From assembly GCA_003541285.1 (NCBI GenBank), contig DPMS01000431.1:9156-19074 (forward strand): 9,919 nt of DNA, written 5' to 3'. The notes under the pieces were generated by a model. That model saw only the letters and a program-made list of their open reading frames with translations, did no database searches and was not told the DNA's origin. This document shows positions 1 to 6,206 of this stretch, in pieces (the first letter of the stretch is position 1; every line of letters starts with the position of its first letter). Both the position numbers and the translations under genes were made by a program. Source of the stretch: Actinomycetota bacterium (lineage in GTDB: Bacteria; Actinomycetota; Actinomycetes; Streptosporangiales; Streptosporangiaceae).

Positions 1-102
1 TGCCCGGTCCTCACCATGGACGCGCCGAAATGGCGCGAACATGCCACGGCCCTCGGCGAGCCGCTGCACATCATCGAGATCGCCGAGCCGGGTGAGGGCT
101 AG
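1..102 (+). CDS. C-terminal fragment of an upstream gene, possibly a PIN-domain protein
   Basis: An open frame enters from the left edge and stops at TAG 100-102, giving 33 residues (CPVLTMDAPKWREHATALGE... ending in IIEIAEPGEG). The start lies outside the window. The hydrophobic strand followed by T-x-D (PVLTMD), then a charged helix and a terminal strand (HIIEIAE), resembles the last part of a PIN-domain (VapC-like) ribonuclease, in which the final conserved acidic residue follows such a strand. That is a fold-level guess from one short segment. It is a coding tail with fair certainty and a PIN protein with low certainty. If it is VapC-like, its antitoxin would lie further left. Confidence 0.5.
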   Translation, partial: CPVLTMDAPKWREHATALGEPLHIIEIAEPGEG

Positions 103-163
103 AGATGCTTGAAGGCCGCATCGTCGAGTTCCGGTTCAACGTCTGATCCCCGGGCTCCTCGGC

Positions 164-186
164 GGCGGCCCCCTTACCAAGCCGCC
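164..186 (+). terminator. Weak GC-rich hairpin after the upstream gene
   Basis: GGCGGC (164-169) can pair with GCCGCC (181-186) across an 11-base loop, about 60 bases after the stop codon of the upstream gene. There is no T-tract, so as a Rho-independent terminator it is only a candidate. It separates the upstream gene from the ATPase unit. Confidence 0.25.
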
Positions 187-235
187 ACCCCGAATCAGGG
201 CGAAAGCCTCTATACGTGGCCTTGGCCTAGGGTAA

Positions 236-251
236 GGCTGTAATCACAGCC
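236..251. promoter_or_regulatory. 16-bp inverted repeat upstream of the ATPase unit (possible operator)
   Basis: GGCTGT-AATC-ACAGCC is a perfect inverted repeat with 6-bp arms and a 4-bp centre. It ends 23 bases before the start of the 94-aa membrane protein gene. An actinobacterial -10-like TANNNT (TAGGGT, 228-233) sits just upstream, so a transcription start could fall within the repeat, which would suit a repressor operator. No good -35 sequence is visible at the expected distance. The symmetry is seen; the role is inferred. Confidence 0.35.
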
Positions 252-274
252 GGTGTTTACAAGGGGGCAGAACG

Positions 275-559
275 ATGGCTACGGGTAGCGCTGTGCGTGA
301 AGACGCAGCTAAGCAGAAGAGTGATGTGCCCGCAGGGCACGAGCAGGATGGTGCGGCACACGCGCCCACGGTCCCGCTGCTCCACATGCAGATGCCCGAC
401 AGGGGGCACCTGATGTGGTACAGCGGACTGGCGGCGGCCGCCGTGTTCGGCGTGGTCGACTGGCCGGTCGTTGCGCTGATCGGGGCCGGGTCGTGGGTCG
501 CCGAGCATTACGCGAAGGCAGCGCAGCACCCCACCGGCGACCGGCAGGCGCAGCACTGA
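275..559 (+). CDS. Small membrane protein paired with the P-type ATPase (94 aa)
   Basis: The ATG at 275 follows a strong ribosome binding site, AAGGGGG (261-267), by 7 bases. The product has a polar N-terminal tail (residues 1-45), a hydrophobic stretch at about 46-77 containing WYSGLAAAAVFGVVDWPVVA, and a short polar, His-containing tail. The Asp-Trp-Pro in the middle of the hydrophobic part could break it into a short helical hairpin or mark one long helix. It stops 25 bases before the ATPase start on the same strand, so the two are very likely co-transcribed. Its role is unknown. An accessory or regulatory subunit of the pump is a reasonable inference from position only. It has no Cys and no recognisable metal-binding motif beyond scattered His residues. 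Confidence 0.8.
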   Translation: MATGSAVREDAAKQKSDVPAGHEQDGAAHAPTVPLLHMQMPDRGHLMWYSGLAAAAVFGVVDWPVVALIGAGSWVAEHYAKAAQHPTGDRQAQH

Positions 560-584
560 CGGGCTGCCCGGCGCGGGAAAGCAC

Positions 585-3500
585 ATGACCACCGGTCCGG
601 GCGCGATGCTGTCCGTCCTGGCCGACCGCTTGCCACGGCAGGCGGGCCGGCGGCAGCGGCGCCGCTGGGTAGGGCACGGCCGCGCACACATCGAGGTCAA
701 AGGCGCGCACCTGCCCGGGAACGCGGCTTTCACCCGCCGCCTGGAAGACGAACTGACGCGTCTGCGCGGCGTGCACTGGGCGGAGGTGAACGCGGTTCTC
801 GGCCGGGTGATCGTGGCCTTCGACGACAGCCAGATCGGCGTCGACGACCTGGTTGAGGTCATCGAGGGGCTGGAGGAGGCGCATGACCTCGCTGCCGAGC
901 GGTTTCCGCATGACCGTCCGGAGCATCCTGCCGATGCGGAGTCGCTGCGGCGGCAGATTTATGCCATCGGGGCCGATATCGCGGGTCTCGGGCTTGGGCT
1001 GGCTGGCCGGGTAGTCCGGGCGAACCCGCTGGTGGCCGGGCTCGCTTCGGTGGTGTCGCTGGCTGATGCCACACCGGCGCTGCGCCGCCCGCTGGAGAGC
1101 AGGCTCGGTCCCGCCGTCGCCGACCTGGGCCTGGCGGTCGGCAATGCGATAGCACAAGGGCTGGCCCAGGGACCGTTCGGGCTGGTTGTGGACATCGCCC
1201 AGCGCAGCCTGCTGCTCGACGAGACGCGGGCGCGGAGCCAGGTCTGGCACCGCCGCGAGCCAGAGCTGCACCTGCATGATGATGGGGACAGGCCGCCGCC
1301 GCTCAGTGGGGAGCTTCGGCCAGTCCCCCTGCGCCCGGGGCCGGTGGAGTCCTATACCGGCCGCGCGGCGCTGGCGGCGCTGGGCGGTGCCGCGGCGGCG
1401 GGCGCGCTGACCCGCGATCCCAGGATGATGGTCGCGGCAGCGGTCACTGCCACACCCAAGGCCGCCCGGCTGGGCCGCGAGGCGCTTGCCGCGCGGCTCG
1501 GCCGCGACCTCGCGCGGTCCGGGGTGCTGGCCATGGACGCCCAGGCGCTGCGCCGGCTGGACCGCATCGACGTGGCTGTGCTCGACGCGGCCGTGCTGAC
1601 CACCGGCCGGGCAGTTCCCGGCCGGGTGTGGGTGGCACCGGATCATCGGCATAAGGCCGAGCAGGCAGAGCTGGTCGCACGGGCGCTGCTGGACCCGGCC
1701 AGCCCAGCCGCTACCGTCCGGCGCCGCGGATGGGTGCTGGGACCGGTGCCGCACGGGCTCAGCGGCCCGGCACGCAACGCCGCCCGTGATCTCCGCGCGC
1801 CCGGCAGCCAGCTGCTGGCGTTGCGGCACAAGGGCGTCCTTGTCGGCCTGGTCGCCACGGAACCAGAACTGGACCCGCTCGCCGCGGCGCTCGCCGCCGC
1901 TGCCCGGCCCATCGGCCCGGTGATCGTGGCCGGGCGCAGCAGCGGTGCGGGTGAGCGTATCGGGGCTGACCGGGTAGTCGCCGGAGGCAGCCACCTGGCC
2001 GCATCCGTGCGCGCGCTGCAGGCCGAAGGCAACGGCGTCGCCCTTGTCTCATCCAGCCAGCACGAGGCACTGGCCGCCGCCGACGTCGGGATCGGCGTGC
2101 CGGCCGGGCCGCGACCGCCCTGGGGTGCTCACCTGATCCTGGGCCAGGGCCTGGCTGACGCCTGCCGGATCCTGGCGGCGGTCCCGTCCGCCCGGGCGGC
2201 AAGCCGGCGTTCCACCATGCTGGCGATGTACGGTTCCGGCGCTGGCGCCCTGCTGGCGCTGGCGGGCCCGCGAGCCGGGGCAACCACACGCTCGCTGCTG
2301 GCCGTCAACGGCGCCGCGATCGCGGCGCTGGGCGGCGGGGTCCTGGCTGCGCAGACGCTGGAGCGCCGGCCGCCACCGATACCAGCCGACACCACCGGCT
2401 GGCATGCGCTGACCACCGACGCGGTCCTCGAGAAGCTGTCGAGCACCGTGCACGGGCTCGGGCAGGAGGACGCGGACCGCCGCCGCGCCCGGCAGCCAGC
2501 CAGTCCTGAGCACGCCGAACCCGGCGTCGTCCGGGCTTCGCTGGAGGAACTGGCGAACCCGCTCACCCCTGCCCTGGCCAGCGGGGCCTGGATCTCGGCC
2601 GTCAGCGGGTCGATAACCGACGCGGCCCTCATCAGTTCGGTCATGGTGGCCGACGCGCTGATCGGCGGCATTCAGCGGGTAGGGGCCGACCGTGCGCTGC
2701 GCCGTCTCGTGGACGAGTCAGCGGTGCGGGTCCGGCTGCGCCGGGACGGCCGCGAGGCGCTGACCAACGCCGACCAGCTGGTGCCCGGGGACGTGATCAC
2801 CGTGCAGGCGGGGGACGCGGTGCCCGCGGACTGCCGGATCCTGGAAGAGCGAGGCCTGGAGGTCGACGAGGCGAGCCTGACCGGGGAGTCGCAGCTGGTC
2901 GTCAAGGCAGCCGGCGCGACCGGCGCCGCGAATGTCGCCGACCGCAGGAGCATGCTCTACGCCGGCACCGCCGTGGCGGCCGGATCCGGCACAGCGGTGG
3001 TGGTGGCCACCGGCCCGGGAACCGAACTCGGCCGGAGCGCGCAGACGGCTCAGGAAGGCCTGCGGCCCGCTGGTGTGCAGGCCAGATTGCGGCAGCTCAC
3101 CGAGATCACGATCCCGGTCGCGCTCGGATCCGGCGCCGCGGTGGTGGGTGCCGGGCTGCTGCGGGGACGCCCGTTGCGCGACACTCTCGGCACCGGGGTG
3201 AGCCTGGCAGTGGCTGCTGTCCCGGAGGGGCTGCCGCTCGTGGCGACGGCTGCCCAGCTCAGCGCGGCCTGGCGGCTTTCGCGGCGGAACGCGCTCGTCC
3301 GTAACCCGGGCACGATCGAGGTGCTCGGCCGGGTCGACGTCCTGTGCTTCGACAAGACCGGCACGCTGACGCAAGGCCGCATCCGGCTGCACCGTGTCTG
3401 GGCGGTGGGGACCGAGCAGCTGCTTGACGACCTCAACGCAGACGGCCGGCTTGTGCTCGCGGCCGGGCTGCGGGCAAGCCCGGCGCATCTTGACGGGGAA

Positions 3501-5036
3501 TCGTTCGCCCACCCCACCGACCGTGCTGTCGTCGAGGGCGGTGCGGCCGCCGGGGTGAATGCCGAGCTGGGCGCCGGTGGCTGGCGGCTGGCGGGCGAAC
3601 TGCCCTTCGAGCCCGCCCGCGGCTACCACGCCGTCCTTGGCCGCACCCCTGGCTGCCAGCGGCTGGCCGTCAAGGGCGCGCCGGAGACAGTTCTGCCGCG
3701 GTGTTCGCACATCCGGCGGCGCGGCGGTCCGGTCCCGCTGGGTGGGCGGGCCCGGCGGGCTGTCAGCGCCGAGGCCGACGCGCTCGCCAGGCGTGGTTAC
3801 CGGGTCCTGGCGGTCGCCGAGCGCGAGGCGTCGGGCCGCCGCGATCTGCGCGAGGACCGCATCGACCGGCTCTGCCTGGTCGGGCTGCTCGCGCTGACCG
3901 ACCCGGTGCGCGGCACCGCGGCACAGGCAGTCCGCGGGCTGCGGGCCGCCGGGGTGGAGGTGGTCATGCTCACCGGGGACCACCCGAGCACCGCCGAGGC
4001 CATCGCCGCCGAACTCGACCTGCTCAACGGCCGCCGGGTGGTCACCGGCCGCGACCTGGACCAGCTGGCCGACCCCGATCTCGATGAGCTGGTGGCACAG
4101 GTGGGGGTGTTCGCCCGGGTCAGCCCCGACCACAAGGTACGCATCGTCGCGGCGCTGCGGCGGGCCGGCCGCGTCGTCGCGGTCACCGGCGACGGCGCCA
4201 ACGACGCGCCGGCGATCCGGCTCGCGGACGTGGGCGTCGCGCTCGGCCTGCGCGGCACCAACGCGGCCAAGGAGGCCGCCGACCTCGTCGTCACCGATGA
4301 CCGGATCGAGACCATCATCGACGCGATCGCCGAGGGGCGCGCGATCTGGGCATCGGTCCGCGACGCGATCGCCGTGCTGGTTGGCGGGAACCTCGGCGAG
4401 ATCGCCTTCACCGTCGGGACCGGCCTGCTGCTGCGCCGCGGGTCACCGCTCAACGCGCGTCAGCTGCTGCTGGTGAACCTGCTGACCGACATGCTCCCGG
4501 CCATGGCGCTGGCCGTCCAGCCGGGCAGGGTCACCCCGGAAAGCCTGCTCCGCGAGGGGCCGGACGTGTCGCTGGGCCAGCCGCTGACCCGCGACATCCT
4601 GCTCCGCGGCGGGCTGACTGCCGGCGCTGGGATGGGCGCCTGGCTCGGCGGGCGCATGACCGGTATAACGGCGGACCGCGCTGGCACGATCGCCCTGGTG
4701 GGGATCGTCGGTGCCCAGCTCGGCCAGACCCTGCTGATCGGCTGGCGCAGCCCACTGGTGGCCGCTGCCAGCCTGGGATCGGCTGCCGCGCTGGCCACGG
4801 TGATCCAGACACCGGGCGTCAGCCGGCTTTTCGGCTGCCGGCCGCTGGGCCCTGTCGGCTGGGGGATCGGGCTCGGCGCGGCAGCCGCGGCCAGTGTCGC
4901 TGCTCCGCTGGCATCCCGCCTGCTCCCGCAAAGCCTCGCCGGCCCGGGCGGGGCCCAGGTACGCCGCACTGACCCGTCCTGGGATGGGCGCCCTGGTAAT
5001 CCCCCGAAACCAGTTCCGGGGACTATCACTCCTTGA
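585..5036 (+). CDS. Cation-transporting P-type ATPase, CtpH/CtpI-like, with a degenerate N-terminal ATPase half (1483 aa)
   Basis: This is an ATP-driven cation pump of the inner membrane. The catalytic half holds the TGES actuator loop (766-769), the phosphorylation motif DKTGTLT (Asp923), the nucleotide-binding KGAPE (1030-1034), TGDHPSTA (1130-1137) and the hinge TGDGANDAP (1201-1209). The membrane site is P2A/SERCA-like: PEGLP (880-884), N1269-x-x-E1272 and N1288-x-x-T-D1292 match the Ca2+ ligands of that family. No CPx heavy-metal motif is present. Residues about 30-100 resemble a heavy-metal-associated (HMA) fold without the CxxC. Residues 320-540 look like a second P/N-domain copy whose catalytic Asp motif has become LDAAVLT. 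The length fits the mycobacterial CtpI and CtpH class (over 1500 aa). The ATG at 585 has only a modest GGGAAAG (575-581); ATG 606 is an alternative. Substrate Ca2+, Mn2+ or Mg2+ is inference. Confidence 0.93.
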   Translation: MTTGPGAMLSVLADRLPRQAGRRQRRRWVGHGRAHIEVKGAHLPGNAAFTRRLEDELTRLRGVHWAEVNAVLGRVIVAFDDSQIGVDDLVEVIEGLEEAHDLAAERFPHDRPEHPADAESLRRQIYAIGADIAGLGLGLAGRVVRANPLVAGLASVVSLADATPALRRPLESRLGPAVADLGLAVGNAIAQGLAQGPFGLVVDIAQRSLLLDETRARSQVWHRREPELHLHDDGDRPPPLSGELRPVPLRPGPVESYTGRAALAALGGAAAAGALTRDPRMMVAAAVTATPKAARLGREALAARLGRDLARSGVLAMDAQALRRLDRIDVAVLDAAVLTTGRAVPGRVWVAPDHRHKAEQAELVARALLDPASPAATVRRRGWVLGPVPHGLSGPARNAARDLRAPGSQLLALRHKGVLVGLVATEPELDPLAAALAAAARPIGPVIVAGRSSGAGERIGADRVVAGGSHLAASVRALQAEGNGVALVSSSQHEALAAADVGIGVPAGPRPPWGAHLILGQGLADACRILAAVPSARAASRRSTMLAMYGSGAGALLALAGPRAGATTRSLLAVNGAAIAALGGGVLAAQTLERRPPPIPADTTGWHALTTDAVLEKLSSTVHGLGQEDADRRRARQPASPEHAEPGVVRASLEELANPLTPALASGAWISAVSGSITDAALISSVMVADALIGGIQRVGADRALRRLVDESAVRVRLRRDGREALTNADQLVPGDVITVQAGDAVPADCRILEERGLEVDEASLTGESQLVVKAAGATGAANVADRRSMLYAGTAVAAGSGTAVVVATGPGTELGRSAQTAQEGLRPAGVQARLRQLTEITIPVALGSGAAVVGAGLLRGRPLRDTLGTGVSLAVAAVPEGLPLVATAAQLSAAWRLSRRNALVRNPGTIEVLGRVDVLCFDKTGTLTQGRIRLHRVWAVGTEQLLDDLNADGRLVLAAGLRASPAHLDGESFAHPTDRAVVEGGAAAGVNAELGAGGWRLAGELPFEPARGYHAVLGRTPGCQRLAVKGAPETVLPRCSHIRRRGGPVPLGGRARRAVSAEADALARRGYRVLAVAEREASGRRDLREDRIDRLCLVGLLALTDPVRGTAAQAVRGLRAAGVEVVMLTGDHPSTAEAIAAELDLLNGRRVVTGRDLDQLADPDLDELVAQVGVFARVSPDHKVRIVAALRRAGRVVAVTGDGANDAPAIRLADVGVALGLRGTNAAKEAADLVVTDDRIETIIDAIAEGRAIWASVRDAIAVLVGGNLGEIAFTVGTGLLLRRGSPLNARQLLLVNLLTDMLPAMALAVQPGRVTPESLLREGPDVSLGQPLTRDILLRGGLTAGAGMGAWLGGRMTGITADRAGTIALVGIVGAQLGQTLLIGWRSPLVAAASLGSAAALATVIQTPGVSRLFGCRPLGPVGWGIGLGAAAAASVAAPLASRLLPQSLAGPGGAQVRRTDPSWDGRPGNPPKPVPGTITP

Positions 5037-5256
5037 CGAAGGAGCCCCAGCCGGGAACGACGGTGATGAGCCCCTCGTCACGCAGCAGGGCGAGCACCTT
5101 GCCAGCGGTGGTGCGAGCTATCCCGAACTCCTGCATGAGCGCGACAACCCCAGGCACGCGGTCCCCTGGCTTGAGCTCGCCGGACCGGATCCGGCCACGG
5201 ATGATTTCCGCGACCTGCCGGTGCGGCGGCACGGGGGACGAGTAATCGACGCTCAC
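5026..5256 (-). CDS. Minimal GntR-family transcriptional regulator (76 aa)
   Basis: The product is almost only a GntR winged helix-turn-helix. After a PPHRQVAEIIRGRI segment (10-23) come GELKPGDRVP (26-35), the HTH with FGIARTTAGKVLALL (44-58), and the wing EGLITVVPGWGSFV (61-74). The effector-binding domain found in full-length GntR proteins of about 230 aa is absent. Such stand-alone domains are common in actinomycetes and their mobile elements. The GTG at 5256 has no good ribosome binding site. The frame continues upstream without Met, so a CTG start near 5277 or a leaderless GTG (TACCTT lies 6 bases before it) are possibilities. Its 3' end overlaps the ATPase gene by 11 bp, convergently. 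It may control the ATPase unit, the exporter or the transfer genes; the sequence does not say which. Confidence 0.85.
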   Translation of the reverse strand: MSVDYSSPVPPHRQVAEIIRGRIRSGELKPGDRVPGVVALMQEFGIARTTAGKVLALLRDEGLITVVPGWGSFVKE

Positions 5257-5357
5257 CGGATCAAGGTAGATGACCAGGGGAAACGCCGAACTCCTGCCTG
5301 ACGCCCGCGTCTGTCCAGCACGTCACGAGTCCCGTCTGGCGGGGGGGAATGGTCGCA

Positions 5358-5632
5358 GGTGCCGTTACTAGCGAAATACACCAGGTCAAAGCTGATGTTC
5401 GAAGCGTAGTCAGAGTACTACACAGTGTCATCTAGGTCCGGTGGCCGACGCGTCGCGCGGTCGCAGGCGCCAAAGGGCTCCCTGGGTATCGCGTTATGGC
5501 GCAGAATGGTCCACAGACGGACACGGTGAGCACCGCAACCCATTGCTGCGCATGCTCACGAGCGGGGCGGAGGTGCGATGGTTCGTAGGTCAACCGTTGA
5601 TCGCAGTCCGCAACCAGTTGTATACGGCGCGG
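5358..5632 (+). repeat. Leader repeat, copy A (truncated tcpC leader)
   Basis: This 275-bp stretch matches 8245-8521 in direct orientation. Hand alignment gives about 37 differences in roughly 277 columns, near 87 % identity. The last 68 bases (5565-5632 against 8454-8521), which hold the ribosome binding site and first codons of tcpC, differ at a single base. Similarity stops abruptly at 5632. The copy lies on the far side of the MFS exporter from the intact tcpC. It is too long and too specific to be chance, and it carries no transposase. Confidence 0.9.
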
Positions 5633-5716
5633 GCAGCCGCCCAATGGCGACGGCCCCCTGTTGGCGCAGGAGGCCGTCTGCAGAGCCAAGGTCCATGCTG
5701 AAGGAAGGCTCCTCAG

Positions 5717-5788
5717 ATGAGGATAAACGGTGGGGCACCTGTCCCGTATAGTTTCAGGGCCAGTCGTCACTGTGACGACTCTGGCTGA
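5717..5788 (+). CDS. Possible 23-aa leader peptide with a strong ribosome binding site
   Basis: ATG 5717 follows AAGGAAGG (5701-5708) by 8 bases, the best ribosome binding site in the 5360-6200 region. The frame runs 23 codons (starting MRINGGAPVPYSF) to TGA 5786-5788, two bases before the GTG at 5791 of the next small ORF. This could be a translationally coupled leader. The 19-bp palindrome lies inside it. Only the spacing and the ribosome binding site support it; no homology is recognised. Confidence 0.25.
   Translation: MRINGGAPVPYSFRASRHCDDSG
5762..5780. promoter_or_regulatory. Perfect 19-bp palindrome, candidate operator
   Basis: AGTCGTCAC-T-GTGACGACT has perfect 9-bp arms about one central base. 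It has no T-tract and so does not look like a terminator. It lies 10 bases after a possible -10 element (TATAGT, 5747-5752) and 10 bases before a GTG start, where a repressor would act. The -35 position (TAAACG, 5724-5729) is poor. The nearby GntR protein would be an obvious candidate to test, but no operator consensus is matched here. Confidence 0.5.
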
Positions 5789-5790
5789 CG

Positions 5791-6021
5791 GTGGCACCGG
5801 TGATTTCCGGATTCGGGCCTGTGACTGCCCGGGTCGCTGCGGTCATTCCAATTACCTTGATCGTCCTGCTTGTTGGGCTGCTGTGGCTCATCGGTCTGGC
5901 CTGCGGCGATCAACGGCGGACATATGTGACAGGCATCAGCACGCAAGCTATGGAGACAGTCCGGGCTCTTCTTGGAGCAGTCCCTGACGGGCAAGGACCA
6001 CGAACTCAGTCGATGAAATGA
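5791..6021 (+). CDS. Small single-pass membrane protein inside the broken tcpC copy
   Basis: The frame gives up to 76 residues from GTG 5791; GTG 5800 or GTG 5821 are alternative starts and none has a clear ribosome binding site. From the 5821 start the product begins VTARVAAVIPITLIVLLVGL and so has one hydrophobic helix close to the N-terminus, then a cytoplasmic-looking segment (GDQRRTYVTGISTQAMETVR). The clean helix followed by a polar amphipathic tail looks like a real protein rather than random GC-rich frame. It lies entirely in the insert that interrupts the tcpC copy, just after the palindrome. Function is not recognised. A small element-encoded membrane protein is the most that can be said. 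Confidence 0.45.
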   Translation: MAPVISGFGPVTARVAAVIPITLIVLLVGLLWLIGLACGDQRRTYVTGISTQAMETVRALLGAVPDGQGPRTQSMK

Positions 6022-6206
6022 CCAGCCTTCGCGATGCTCGCGGTCGCGGGCCGGTGTGGGATCTGCGGGCCGTCGTCTGGGGTTCTGCTTGTCATCGGAT
6101 ACCGCGGCGTCAGGCCATCGTGCTTGACCAGGCGGGCCCGGCCCGCGCCCACGTCGGAGTGGCCCGGCCGAGGCTCTGCCCGGCGGCAGCGTTCTGCCTG
6201 GGCTGC

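Larger units (their letters stand above)
5578..6165 (+). pseudogene. Decayed and interrupted tcpC copy
   Basis: ATG 5578 begins exactly as the intact tcpC does (MVRRSTVDRSPQPVVYGA), with the same GGAGG before it. After 18 codons the sequence diverges and the frame stops at TAG 5749-5751. Similarity to tcpC resumes at about 6047, where 6047-6124 aligns with 8605-8691, the region coding for the membrane anchor; weaker similarity runs to about 6165. In that second block small deletions shift the frame, so the anchor helix is destroyed (read through, it gives DLRAVVWGSACHRIPRR). The break contains about 410 bp in place of 83 bp in the intact gene. The periplasmic-side domains of TcpC are missing altogether. 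It cannot make a functional TcpC. Confidence 0.75.

Noticed and set aside
105..146. 13-codon ORF (MLEGRIVEFRFNV) right after the upstream gene
   Set aside because: It is very short and has no convincing ribosome binding site of its own; it may be chance or the remnant of a former gene.
309..1994. 561-codon minus-strand open frame opposite the ATPase gene
   Set aside because: The composition is Arg/Pro/Gly-rich with no family motif, and it lies wholly opposite strongly supported plus-strand genes. It is a shadow of GC-rich coding sequence.
2718..4133. 471-codon minus-strand open frame
   Set aside because: It is antisense to the catalytic core of the ATPase, including DKTGT and KGAPE, and has no recognisable domain.
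5406..5421. GTAGT-CAGAGT-ACTAC inverted repeat in leader copy A
   Set aside because: The arms are only 5 bp and it is not preserved in copy B (8245-8521), so it is probably chance.
6185..6198. GGCAG-CGTT-CTGCC hairpin after the MFS stop
   Set aside because: The stem is only 5 bp and has no T-tract on the minus strand, so it does not meet a terminator standard.
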